Made by a program: the position numbers and the translations under genes. Below are positions 7,734 to 16,432 of a stretch of DNA of 44,373 bases, in pieces. Each line of letters opens with the position of its first letter. Within the stretch, counting starts at the first letter, position 1. This stretch comes from Bacteroidales bacterium UBA4243. GTDB lineage: Bacteria; Bacteroidota; Bacteroidia; Bacteroidales; F082. The DNA lies in the NCBI GenBank assembly GCA_002396205.1, contig DGXB01000058.1:1-44373 (forward strand). The letters are read 5' to 3'. The notes under the pieces are model-generated. The model did not search any database. It was not told the DNA's origin and saw only the letters and a program-made list of their open reading frames with translations.

Positions 7734-9167
7734 TCAATGCTGCATTTCGTAAAGTCTTACCGAATTGAAGATAGTCTTCTCCTGTGCCTCGTTGCCGTAT
7801 TTGTCAACGTCGACGACGTTGCGCGGGCTGTGGGTGATGCACACTGGACCGTTGAGGCAGCCGCCGTCGCAAGCCATGCCTTCGAAGAAGTTTTCGGTGG
7901 CCTTGTTGAATTTCAACTTGGTCAAGGCGGCCTTACACTCGGCGATGCCGTTCATGGCGAGGGGCTTCACGCCTTCCACGCCCATTTCCTTGGCCACGTC
8001 GGCGATGCCATGGGCGATGCCGCCCGACTTGGCGAAGATACGACCGTAGTAGGAGGCGTTGTTCAGCTCGGAGTCTTCCATCTGGGTGGTGTCGATGCCA
8101 CGCGCGTCAACGAAGGCTTGCAGCTCCTCGAACGACATGACGCTGTCGATGGCACCACCCGTCTTCTCCAACCTGTATTCCAGCTTCTTCGAGGTGCAGG
8201 GACCAATGAAGACAACCTTTGCCGTCGGGTCACCTCTCTTGATGAGGCGGGCGGTTTCCACCATCGGCGACACTGAACTTGACACATACTGGGTCAACTC
8301 GGGGAAGTTCTTCTCGACAAACGACACGAACGAGGGACAGCAAGAGGTGGTGAGCATTTTTTTCTCGTTCCACTCTTTTGCTTCGTGATAAAGCGTGATG
8401 TCGGCACCAAGGGCAGCCTCAACGACTTGATGGAATCCCAACTTCTTGATGGCTGTAACGACTTGGGTGACGCGACCGAAGCGGCATTGGCTGACGATGG
8501 CGGGCGCAATGACGGCATACACCTTATATTTCGTGTTGTTCTCCGACTTCTTCAGGATGTCGATGATGTCGAGCACCAATGACTTGTCGGAGATAGCGCC
8601 AAAGGGGCATTTGTAGACGCACGCACCGCAGCTGATGCACTTTTCGTTGTCGATTTTGGCTTTCTTGTTCTCGTCGATGGAGATGGCTTTCACCTTGCAG
8701 CTCACCATGCAGGGGCGGTGTTGCAGGATGATGGCGGAGTAGGGGCAGGCTTGAGTACACTTGCCGCACTCGATGCACTTGTCCTTGTCGACGGTGGCGT
8801 GATGGTTGACGATTGTGATGGCGTCTTTTGGGCACACTTCCTTGCAGCTGTGCACCATGCAGCCACGGCAGGCGGGGGTGACGTAGATGCCATCGATGGG
8901 GCATTCGTCGCAGGCGCTGTCGATGACCTCGATGACGTTGGGGTTGCTCTTGTCGCCGCCCATCGCCATCTGGATGCGGTCTTGCAAAATGGCGCGTTCC
9001 TTGTAGATGCAGCAGCGCGTTTCGGCTTTCGGGCCGGGACTGAGCAGCTTGGGCACTTCCATGTAGGCTTCCTCCAATCCGCCTTCGTAGGCGCGTCGGA
9101 TGATTTCTTTCAGCACTTTGTATTTGACAAGTTGTACGTCGGTGTCAAAAATCCTTTGTGAGTTCAT
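7734..9167 (-). CDS. Ferredoxin-type [FeFe]-hydrogenase-like protein, probable group B monomeric hydrogenase
   Basis: 477 residues. The N-terminal half has three [4Fe-4S] ferredoxin-type motifs (CRGCMVHSCKEVCP, CIECGKCTQACP, CISCGACVYKCP) plus extra cysteines (ACDECP). The C-terminal half carries the three H-cluster signatures: TSCCPSF, GPCTSKK and ACDGGCLNGP. All four cysteines expected to bind the H-cluster are kept, but the methionine of the classic MPCTAKK motif is glycine and the third motif ends in NGP rather than GGG. Those changes suggest the group B class rather than a standard catalytic HydA; a class assignment needs alignment. It is the last gene of a unit with a sensory hydrogenase and phosphatase, so a role in H2 or redox signalling or ferredoxin oxidation is inferred. 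Confidence 0.82.
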   Translation of the reverse strand: MNSQRIFDTDVQLVKYKVLKEIIRRAYEGGLEEAYMEVPKLLSPGPKAETRCCIYKERAILQDRIQMAMGGDKSNPNVIEVIDSACDECPIDGIYVTPACRGCMVHSCKEVCPKDAITIVNHHATVDKDKCIECGKCTQACPYSAIILQHRPCMVSCKVKAISIDENKKAKIDNEKCISCGACVYKCPFGAISDKSLVLDIIDILKKSENNTKYKVYAVIAPAIVSQCRFGRVTQVVTAIKKLGFHQVVEAALGADITLYHEAKEWNEKKMLTTSCCPSFVSFVEKNFPELTQYVSSSVSPMVETARLIKRGDPTAKVVFIGPCTSKKLEYRLEKTGGAIDSVMSFEELQAFVDARGIDTTQMEDSELNNASYYGRIFAKSGGIAHGIADVAKEMGVEGVKPLAMNGIAECKAALTKLKFNKATENFFEGMACDGGCLNGPVCITHSPRNVVDVDKYGNEAQEKTIFNSVRLYEMQH

Positions 9168-9191
9168 CTTGTTTGGGGTATTGTGGGATGA

Positions 9192-10352
9192 TCAATAATA
9201 ATTCAGTTCGACGACTTTGCCTATCTTGCGTAGGTCGTTGGCAATTTTCTCCACGATTTTCATCTTCATGGTCGTGTCGATGGGTAGTCCTTGGTGGGCT
9301 ACGTTGACGCTTTGCCCGACGAAGAAGGTGATGTGGGTGGCACGCTCGAAGAGGTAGTCCGCAAGAAGCGAAGCCCCGTCTTTCTTGTTGAAGGTCTTGG
9401 GTGTCAGGTCGGTGATGGAGATGTATTTCTCCAACATTTGCATCAGTCGGCGCAATGTGAGCACACCCTCGGTGGTCAAGTCGATGCCTTTGATGTAGCC
9501 AATGGGAGGAACTTCCTTGTCGGGGAAATCGAAGCTGGTCTTCAACTCGGTTTTCAGGTGGCGTGCCACGATGGTAGAGCTGGTGCCGCCGCAAACGATT
9601 TTCTTTGAAGGACCGGCCAAGAATTGGTCGATGTAGAAGTCATCCTTTTCCTTGTCGACGGGCGGACCGACCATGATATTAACATCCAAACGCTTCCGAA
9701 TCTTGACAGCGGCCACGGTGGTGTCGTCGCCAGGTTTGTCAGCGTAGAGATCATTGCAAGCCGATGCCAAGAGGCAGGCCACGGCTCGGGCCGACATGGA
9801 GCGCGTGATGTTGGCGTTGAGGTGCTCCATGATTTGGTCGCGCTCCCAGCCGAAGTTGAGGATTTGTCCGATACCAGCATGAATGGTGCCGTCGGACATG
9901 ACGATGATGATATCATCTTCCTCAAGGTTTAGTTCGGTGCGAAACACCTTCTTGCCACACACATCAAGCTCAGTACGCTCGAAGTTCTGGCATTGGCCAC
10001 GATGGTAATAGATAGCCTCGGGGTTGTCGAACTCGAACATGATGCCTTTGCCTTCGGTGTTCACATGGATGATGGAGAAGGTGGAGTAGGCCACGCCGCG
10101 CTCCGAACACACGGGCAGCGTTTGGATGATGGTCTCAACGCACTCGTAGATGTCGATGTCGTTGGAAGCCATCGTGCAAAGGATTTTCGAGGTGAGCGTA
10201 GAGAGGATGTTGGCCTTCACACCGCTGCCCAAACCGTCAGCCAAGACGAGGGTGGTGAAGTTGTCCTTAACGGTGCTGGCCACATTGTCGCCGCACAACT
10301 CCTCGCCGACGTGGTTCAGCGAGGTGCATCCCGTTTCTAAGCAGAGTTCCAT
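9192..10352 (-). CDS. SpoIIE-type PP2C serine/threonine phosphatase next to sensory hydrogenase
   Basis: 386 residues with the metal-dependent PP2C fold of the SpoIIE/RsbU class at the N-terminus. LADGLGSGVKA, VMSDGT and GDDTTVAAVKI supply the expected metal-binding aspartates. A C-terminal extension of about 150 residues is not recognised. There is no signal peptide or membrane segment. The start codon shares one base with the stop of the sensory hydrogenase (TGATG), a sign of tight co-translation. The substrate is unknown; PP2C enzymes of this class usually act on phosphorylated STAS anti-anti-sigma proteins. The likely role is the output arm of the hydrogenase sensor. Confidence 0.86.
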   Translation of the reverse strand: MELCLETGCTSLNHVGEELCGDNVASTVKDNFTTLVLADGLGSGVKANILSTLTSKILCTMASNDIDIYECVETIIQTLPVCSERGVAYSTFSIIHVNTEGKGIMFEFDNPEAIYYHRGQCQNFERTELDVCGKKVFRTELNLEEDDIIIVMSDGTIHAGIGQILNFGWERDQIMEHLNANITRSMSARAVACLLASACNDLYADKPGDDTTVAAVKIRKRLDVNIMVGPPVDKEKDDFYIDQFLAGPSKKIVCGGTSSTIVARHLKTELKTSFDFPDKEVPPIGYIKGIDLTTEGVLTLRRLMQMLEKYISITDLTPKTFNKKDGASLLADYLFERATHITFFVGQSVNVAHQGLPIDTTMKMKIVEKIANDLRKIGKVVELNYY

Positions 10353-12061
10353 CAGTTCTTCTTGTTTTCTTCGGTTAGGGTTTTCTTGAGTTTCAGCAAG
10401 GCCACCTTGGTTTCGGCTGTGGTTTCGCCCAATAGCGACGCAATCTCCTGAGCCACACGCATTTGCTTCTTGATAACCTCATCAGTCGTGGTCAAGGTTT
10501 CCATCTTCACCTTCATGATGCGGTTTTCGTAATCGACTGAATCGGTGACGTCTTTCAGGATGCCGAAGATGACGTTTTGTCCAGCCAGGTAGTTGATGGA
10601 TATGTCGACGTATTTTCCAGTGGTGGGGATGTGCGTCTGTTTGCAGCTGATGTGCTTCTTTTGCGTATAGGCGTTGTAGAAGTCGATGGGACTGAAGAAG
10701 TCGGTGGCGGGCCGCCCTTTGGCATGAGGGTCGTCGATGCCCAATAGTTCCCTTCCTTTGTTGTTGATTTCTAGGATGTTGAGGTCGGCATCGAGGACGA
10801 TGATGCCCTCCGGGCTGTTTTGGATGACCTCGAAGGAGAGCGACTCGGCACGCTGGCGCATGTATGGCAGGCAGATTTCGATGTCAGCATAACCGTTGTA
10901 AACGGCCCAAGCCTTCTCGCGGCAGGTGGCATAGCCACACGAGCCGCAATTCAGTTCGTCTTCGGGTTTCATCTTACCGGTCTGGTGCAGGATGGCCTCA
11001 ATCTCACGCTCCGGTGCAGCCATGCTGTGGCTGCGGAGGCGCGGATGAGCGGCAGCCAGACTTAAGTCGAGCGGGCTGTCGTCTTGCGGTCCGGTCAGGG
11101 CTTGTTTCTCGCGGCTGACATACTTACGCACATCGGCAGTGGCCTTGATGGATCCACCTTCCTTGACCAACGAGCAAGGTCCATTCACGCAAGCGTCCAC
11201 GCACAGGTTGATTTCCATCACCACATGGTCGAGATACTCGATGTGCTCCAATGCCTCGACGCACTTCTTCGGGCCGTCGACGGCGATATATTCATAGCCC
11301 TCGGGCAGCACGGGGAAGGAGTTGATGATGCCTTGCGGTATCGGATATTCCTTGGCGAGGTTGGGCGTGCCGTTTTTCTTGTTGAGGCAGAGGTTGGTGA
11401 TTTCGTCGAGTTTGATGTTCTTCTCGTCGAAGAGTTTCACCACATCCTCAAAGGTCAAAACGTGGTCAATCAGATGACATTCTTCGGCTTCACGCTTCTT
11501 GGCGATGCAAGGGCCGATGAAGACGATTCGGGCCTCGGGGTGTTGTTTCTTGATGATTTTGGCATGGGCCACCATTGGCGAGTCAACGGGGGCAAGGTAT
11601 TTGAGTGCTTTCGGATAGTATTCCTGAATCATCCGGCAAGCAGCGGGGCAGGCCGAGGTGATGAAGTTGGTGAACTCGCCCGTCTTGAGCAGGCGCGCAT
11701 ATTCCTTGGTGACGGCTTGCGCCCCGACTGCGGTCTCTTCCGCATCGGCAAAGCCTAACTTGGCCAAGGCCAATTTCATCACGCCAAAGTCGGTGAGGCC
11801 GAAGCTCGAAATGAACGACGGCGCAACGCTGGCAATCACCTTGTCGGGACCGGCCAGCATTTGTTTCACTTCTTCCAATTCGCTATGGACAACCTTCGCG
11901 TTTTGCGGACAAGCCAACGTGCAGTGACCGCACAAGATGCAGCGGTCTTCGATGATTTCGGCCTGATGGCCCTTGAAATCAATGGCTTTCACCGGACATT
12001 CGCGAAGGCATTTGTAGCAATCCTTACATCTCGCATTGCGAAACTCTAAATATTTCGACAT
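10352..12061 (-). CDS. Sensory [FeFe]-hydrogenase with C-terminal PAS domain (HydS-like)
   Basis: 569 residues. Order of parts: two [4Fe-4S] motifs (CKDCYKCLRECP, CILCGHCTLACP) within the first 55 residues; a hydrogenase H-domain with TSACPAA, GPCIAKK and LCVDACVNGP; an extra Fe-S motif CGSCGYATC near residue 365; a PAS domain (VIQNSPEGIIVLDADLNILE onward); and a C-terminal coiled coil. In the first H-cluster motif the proton-transfer cysteine of TSCCP is alanine, a hallmark of slow sensory hydrogenases such as Thermotoga HydS. No kinase domain is present, and the phosphatase gene follows with a one-base overlap, so signal output probably goes through it. The protein is cytoplasmic. Confidence 0.88.
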   Translation of the reverse strand: MSKYLEFRNARCKDCYKCLRECPVKAIDFKGHQAEIIEDRCILCGHCTLACPQNAKVVHSELEEVKQMLAGPDKVIASVAPSFISSFGLTDFGVMKLALAKLGFADAEETAVGAQAVTKEYARLLKTGEFTNFITSACPAACRMIQEYYPKALKYLAPVDSPMVAHAKIIKKQHPEARIVFIGPCIAKKREAEECHLIDHVLTFEDVVKLFDEKNIKLDEITNLCLNKKNGTPNLAKEYPIPQGIINSFPVLPEGYEYIAVDGPKKCVEALEHIEYLDHVVMEINLCVDACVNGPCSLVKEGGSIKATADVRKYVSREKQALTGPQDDSPLDLSLAAAHPRLRSHSMAAPEREIEAILHQTGKMKPEDELNCGSCGYATCREKAWAVYNGYADIEICLPYMRQRAESLSFEVIQNSPEGIIVLDADLNILEINNKGRELLGIDDPHAKGRPATDFFSPIDFYNAYTQKKHISCKQTHIPTTGKYVDISINYLAGQNVIFGILKDVTDSVDYENRIMKVKMETLTTTDEVIKKQMRVAQEIASLLGETTAETKVALLKLKKTLTEENKKN

Positions 12062-12072
12062 GTCGTTCTATT

Positions 12073-12372
12073 TTAGATTTCAATCAACGGATAGATTTCC
12101 TTCACGAAAAGTTCTTCGGCGTTGTCTTTGGTGACGTTGTGCAAAAGCAAGAAGCCATCTTCGGTGCTGATGCTGGCTTTCTTCATCATATTTTCCGAAA
12201 TGCCGTCGGTCTTCACGTTCACGCCTTTGGCGCAATGGCCGAGGCAGAAGCTGGCCTGCAATTCGACGAGGTCTTCAACGTCATATTTCTTGAGGATGTC
12301 TTTCAAGGCTTGGATCACATCGTAGGAACCTTTCAGGTGGCAAGAGCTGCCCACACATACTTTAATATTCAT
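12073..12372 (-). CDS. Thioredoxin-like [2Fe-2S] ferredoxin
   Basis: 99 residues with the NuoE/HydC-like thioredoxin-fold ferredoxin pattern: CVGSSCHLKG near residue 6 and CLGHC near residue 43. These four cysteines bind a [2Fe-2S] cluster. It lies 11 bases before the sensory hydrogenase gene and is probably the first gene of that unit, serving as its electron donor or acceptor. No clear promoter of the TAnnTTTG type was found in the 128 bases upstream, so transcription may continue from the alcohol dehydrogenase gene. Confidence 0.88.
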   Translation of the reverse strand: MNIKVCVGSSCHLKGSYDVIQALKDILKKYDVEDLVELQASFCLGHCAKGVNVKTDGISENMMKKASISTEDGFLLLHNVTKDNAEELFVKEIYPLIEI

Positions 12373-12449
12373 TTTGGGTTAGTTTTAAGGGGTTGTTTGT
12401 TTTGAACGGTATTTTCTTCTTTTTGTTGTATTGTTGCCTTACCATTTTT

Positions 12450-12481
12450 GGCGGGCAGCCGTTTATTTGTGGCCGCCCGCC
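12450..12481. repeat. GC-rich inverted repeat between the alcohol dehydrogenase and the hydrogenase unit
   Basis: GGCGGGC (12450-12456) pairs with GCCCGCC (12475-12481), extended by three further pairs past one bulge on each side. It lies 20 bases beyond the alcohol dehydrogenase stop. No T run follows in the leftward direction, so it may slow or protect the transcript rather than end it. Confidence 0.5.
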
Positions 12482-12500
12482 TGTCAATGGCTATATCAAC

Positions 12501-13718
12501 TCAAAAATTAACTTCGGTATCGTAATAACAGCATTTCAGCAGTTTTTCCATTTCCTCTTGCGTCGGGATGCGCGGGTTGGAGCCTGTGCAAGCGTCGCCA
12601 ATGGCGTTCTTGGCGATTTCGGGCAGTCTTTCAAGGAACACGTTTTCAGGCACAAAGCCTTGTTCGCAAGGATACGAGTCGGCACCGTAGTTCTTGATGC
12701 AGTGCGGAATGTTGAGGTCGTCGTTCATCTTGCGCAGTGCGGCGATGAGCAGGGCAACTTTCTCGTCGTCATTGCTTCCGCCGAGGTTCATTGCGTCGGC
12801 AATGGCACCATAGCGTTGTTTTGCCTCGGGGTTCTTGGCGTTGAAGGCAATCACCTTGGGCAGATACATTGCGTTGGCTGCGCCGTGGATGATGTGTGCG
12901 CCAAAGTCGGCAAACACGGCTCCCGTCTTGTGGGCCATCGAGTGGACGATGCCCAACAATGCGTTGGAGAAGGCCATACCGGCAAGGCATTGGGCGTTGT
13001 GCATCTCGTTACGGGCGTTCACGTCGCCGTTGTACGAGTTCACCAAGTCCCTCTGTATCATCTTGATGGCGTGCATAGCCAACGGGTCGGTGTAGTCGCA
13101 GTGGGCGGTCGAAACGTAGGCTTCAATGGCGTGTGTCATTGCATCCATTCCCGTATGGGCCACCAATTTCTTGGGCATAGTTTGGGCCAAGGCCGGGTCG
13201 ACGATGGCCACGTCGGGCGTGATTTCAAAGTCGGCGATGGGGTATTTGATGCCCTTTTCATAGTCGGTGATGATGGAGAAGGCGGTCACTTCGGTGGCCG
13301 TGCCCGAGGTGGACGAAACGGCGCAGAACTTGGCCTTGGTCCGCAGTTTGGGCAGTCCGAACACCTTGCACATGTCCTCGAAAGTGGTCTCAGGGTATTC
13401 GTACTTGATCCACATGGCTTTGGCAGCGTCGATGGGCGAACCACCTCCGATGGCCACAATCCAGTCGGGTTGGAACGCTTGCATCACGGCTGCACCTTTC
13501 ATCACGGTTTCCACCGACGGGTCGGGCTCGATGCCATCAATCACTCTCACTTCCATGCCGGCTTCTTGCAGGTAGGCAATGGCCTTGTCCAAAAACCCGA
13601 AGCGTTTCATGCTTCCTCCGCCAACGCAAATGACGGCACGTTTGCCTGTAAAGGTCTTCAATGCTTCGAGAGCGTTCTCTCCATGATAAAGGTCTCTCGG
13701 TAAGGTGAATCTGTTCAT
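12501..13718 (-). CDS. Iron-containing alcohol dehydrogenase
   Basis: 405 residues of the type III iron alcohol dehydrogenase family, close in pattern to the C-terminal half of AdhE and to clostridial butanol dehydrogenases. The NAD-binding GGGSPIDAAKAMW and the STSGTATEVTAF segment are clear. Metal ligands lie in GMDAMTHAIEAYVS and in GIVHSMAHKTGA...HGAANA. It would reduce aldehydes such as acetaldehyde or butyraldehyde, or act on a diol. It follows adhE by 73 bases and probably belongs to the rex-adhE operon. Substrate cannot be fixed from sequence. Confidence 0.9.
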   Translation of the reverse strand: MNRFTLPRDLYHGENALEALKTFTGKRAVICVGGGSMKRFGFLDKAIAYLQEAGMEVRVIDGIEPDPSVETVMKGAAVMQAFQPDWIVAIGGGSPIDAAKAMWIKYEYPETTFEDMCKVFGLPKLRTKAKFCAVSSTSGTATEVTAFSIITDYEKGIKYPIADFEITPDVAIVDPALAQTMPKKLVAHTGMDAMTHAIEAYVSTAHCDYTDPLAMHAIKMIQRDLVNSYNGDVNARNEMHNAQCLAGMAFSNALLGIVHSMAHKTGAVFADFGAHIIHGAANAMYLPKVIAFNAKNPEAKQRYGAIADAMNLGGSNDDEKVALLIAALRKMNDDLNIPHCIKNYGADSYPCEQGFVPENVFLERLPEIAKNAIGDACTGSNPRIPTQEEMEKLLKCCYYDTEVNF

Positions 13719-13791
13719 TTCTTTGTCTGAATTTGAGTTGTTGTTATAAGGTTGGTTGGTTTCGGTTTGGTTGTTGGTGCTTGAAAACCCG

Positions 13792-16410
13792 TCATTTCCC
13801 GTAGTAGGCCTGCTTGTAGATCTCGACGATTTCCTTCACAAGCGGGTATTTCGGGTTGGCGCCGGTGCATTGGTCGTCGTGGGCTTTCTCGGCAAGGGCT
13901 TCCACATTGTCCATGAAAGCCTTCTCGTCGATGCCGGCTTCCTTGATGCTGAGCGGCATATCCATATCTTTCATCAGTTGGCGGATGGCGGCGATGAAGT
14001 TGTCGATGCTTTCTTCGTCGCTCTTGCCACCAAAGCCGAGGAATCGGGCTGCCTTGGCCAATTTCTCGTCGGCCATAAAGCGTTCATATTTCGGGAACGG
14101 CACGAACTTGTTGGGCTTCAGCGAATTGTATTTCACAACGTAAGGCAACAGAATGGCGTTGGCGCGTCCATGAGGGATGTGGTAGTCGCCGCCCAACTTG
14201 TGGGCCATGCTGTGGTTAAGGCCGAGGAAGGCGTTGGTGAAGGCCATGCCAGCAATGCACGAGGCGTTGTGCATCTTCTCACGAGCCTTCAGGTCGAACC
14301 GGCCGTTCTCGTAGGCGCGTTTCAGGTAGCCAAACACGAGGTCCATTGCTTGCAGGGCGAGGCCGTCGGTGTAGTCGTTGGCCATATTCGAGATGTAGGC
14401 TTCAATGGCGTGGGTCAAAACGTCCATACCCGTGTCGGCAGTGGCGCGTTTGGGCAGCGAAACCACAAACTGCGGGTCGATGATGGCCACATTGGGTGTC
14501 ACGGCATAGTCGGCCAAAGGATACTTGATGCCTTTCTTCTTGTCGGTGATGACGGTGAAGGCGGTCACCTCGCTTCCCGTGCCCGAAGTGGTCGGGATGG
14601 CCACCATTTTGCATTGCTGGCCCAAGTGCGGGAACTTCACCACGCGCTTGCGAATGTCCATAAACTTTTGGCGCAGGCCGTCAAACGAGGTTTCTGGATG
14701 CTCGTAGAACAGCCACATACACTTGGCCGCGTCCATGGCCGAACCGCCGCCCAAGGCGATGATAACGTCAGGCTGGAACGAGCGCATCTCGGCCACGCCC
14801 CTCATCACGGTATCGACATCCGGATCGGGTTCCACGTCGGAGAAAATCTTGTAGTGGCAGCTCTCCTCGCGCTTGTTGAGGTAATACGTCACTTTGTCGA
14901 CATAGCCGAGTTGCACCATCATCGGGTCGCTCACGATGAAGGCCTTACTGATGCCTTCCATACTTTCGAGATATTGCACCGAACCGTATTCGAAATAGAC
15001 TTTCGGCGGGATTTTGAACCATTGCATATTCACTCTTCTTTTGGCGATTTTCTTCTTGTTGATAAGGTTGACGGTCGAAACGTTGGCCGTGGTGCTGTTG
15101 TGGCCGTAGGAGCCACAGCCGAGGGTCAGCGACGGGGTGTTGGTGTTGTAGATGTCGCCGATGGCGCCTTGCGACGAAGGCGAGTTGACGATGATACGGC
15201 CCACCTTCATTGCCTTGCCGAACTTCTCGATGAGATCGTCGTTGGTGCTGTGGATGATGGCAGTGTGGCCCAAACCGCCCAAGTCGAGCATCTTGCGGCA
15301 CATCTCGAAGCCTTCCACATGGTTGTTGACGACATAGTAGGCCAACACGGGCGAAAGTTTCTCGCGCGAAAGCGGATAGTCGGGGCCGACGTCCTTCAGG
15401 CGGGCAATCAGGATCTTCGTGTTCTCAGGCACTTTCACGCCCGACTTGTCGGCAATCCAATGGGCCGACTTGCCCACCACGTCAGGATTGACCGCACCCT
15501 TTTCGGCATTGATGACAAAGGCCGACACCTTCTTGATTTCGTCTTCGTTCAAGAAATAGCAGCCGTTTTCTTTCATATAGCTCTCAAACAGGTTGGAAAT
15601 CACCTTGTCGACGATGACGGCTTGCTCCGAGGCGCAAATCATACCGTTGTCGAAGGTCTTCGACATCATCAGGTCGGTGCAGGCGCGTTTCACGTTGGCC
15701 GAGGTCTCTATATAACAAGGTGCGTTGCCGGGACCCACGCCAAGGGCGGGTTTGCCGCAACTGTAGGCCGAGCGCACCATACCCGAACCGCCTGTAGCCA
15801 AAATCAATGACACTTTCGGATGGTTCATCAAAGCCATTGTAGCTTCAACAGAAGGATGCTCAATCCATTGGATGCAGTTTTCGGGAGCACCGGCGGCGAT
15901 GGCAGCGTCGCGTAGGGTCTTGGCAGCAGCCACCGACGATTGTTGTGCCGAGGGATGGAATCCGAAAATGATTGGGTTGCGCGCCTTGGTGCAAATCAGC
16001 GACTTGAACATTGTGGTAGAGGTCGGGTTGGTCACAGGCGTAACACCAGCGACGATGCCGACTGGCTCGGCCACTTCCACATAGCCTTCCATTTCGTTGT
16101 CTTCCACCACGCCCACGGTCTTTTCGTCCTTGATGGAGTTCCAGATGTATTCTGTCGCGAAAATGTTCTTGATGATCTTGTCCTCATAAACGCCGCGCTG
16201 GGTTTCTTCGCGGGCAAGTTTGGCCAACTCGCGATGATGTTCCAAACCCGCCAAAGCCATTGCGTAGACGATTTTGTCCACTTGCTCTTGGTCGAGGTCC
16301 ACGAATGACTTCAAGGCCTCCTCGGCGTTGTCGACCAAGCGGTCGATTTCTTCTTTAATCGATACATTTTTATCGATTTTGGTCTCTGCTTTTTCCTTTG
16401 GTGCTTTCAT
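13792..16410 (-). CDS. adhE: Bifunctional acetaldehyde-CoA/alcohol dehydrogenase
   Basis: 872 residues, the normal AdhE length. Residues 1 to about 440 form the CoA-acylating aldehyde dehydrogenase, with catalytic cysteine in FDNGMICASEQ and GIVAGVTPVTNP. After a linker (KKKIAKRRVNMQWFKIPPK), the iron alcohol dehydrogenase half follows, with ALGGGSAMDAAKCMW, TTSGTGSEVTAF, DTGMDVLTHAIEAY and GLNHSMAHKLGG...HGRANA. It reduces acetyl-CoA to ethanol through acetaldehyde, consuming two NADH; family members assemble into spirosomes. It starts 22 bases after rex, so it shares the rex transcript, and Rex is the usual repressor of adhE. AdhE is uncommon in Bacteroides-type species. Confidence 0.95.
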   Translation of the reverse strand: MKAPKEKAETKIDKNVSIKEEIDRLVDNAEEALKSFVDLDQEQVDKIVYAMALAGLEHHRELAKLAREETQRGVYEDKIIKNIFATEYIWNSIKDEKTVGVVEDNEMEGYVEVAEPVGIVAGVTPVTNPTSTTMFKSLICTKARNPIIFGFHPSAQQSSVAAAKTLRDAAIAAGAPENCIQWIEHPSVEATMALMNHPKVSLILATGGSGMVRSAYSCGKPALGVGPGNAPCYIETSANVKRACTDLMMSKTFDNGMICASEQAVIVDKVISNLFESYMKENGCYFLNEDEIKKVSAFVINAEKGAVNPDVVGKSAHWIADKSGVKVPENTKILIARLKDVGPDYPLSREKLSPVLAYYVVNNHVEGFEMCRKMLDLGGLGHTAIIHSTNDDLIEKFGKAMKVGRIIVNSPSSQGAIGDIYNTNTPSLTLGCGSYGHNSTTANVSTVNLINKKKIAKRRVNMQWFKIPPKVYFEYGSVQYLESMEGISKAFIVSDPMMVQLGYVDKVTYYLNKREESCHYKIFSDVEPDPDVDTVMRGVAEMRSFQPDVIIALGGGSAMDAAKCMWLFYEHPETSFDGLRQKFMDIRKRVVKFPHLGQQCKMVAIPTTSGTGSEVTAFTVITDKKKGIKYPLADYAVTPNVAIIDPQFVVSLPKRATADTGMDVLTHAIEAYISNMANDYTDGLALQAMDLVFGYLKRAYENGRFDLKAREKMHNASCIAGMAFTNAFLGLNHSMAHKLGGDYHIPHGRANAILLPYVVKYNSLKPNKFVPFPKYERFMADEKLAKAARFLGFGGKSDEESIDNFIAAIRQLMKDMDMPLSIKEAGIDEKAFMDNVEALAEKAHDDQCTGANPKYPLVKEIVEIYKQAYYGK

Positions 16411-16432
16411 TTTAGTTAGGATTTAGGAAAAC

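Noticed and set aside
12450..12481. GC-rich hairpin as a terminator after the iron alcohol dehydrogenase
   Set aside because: No T run follows in the direction of transcription, so it is listed only as an inverted repeat.
13756..15810. A 684-codon open frame on the + strand opposite adhE
   Set aside because: It is a shadow of the adhE reading frame, with low-complexity His/Val/Gly-rich translation, no family pattern and no promoter. Similar long antisense frames opposite sucD, abfT, abfD and the M28 gene were dropped for the same reason.
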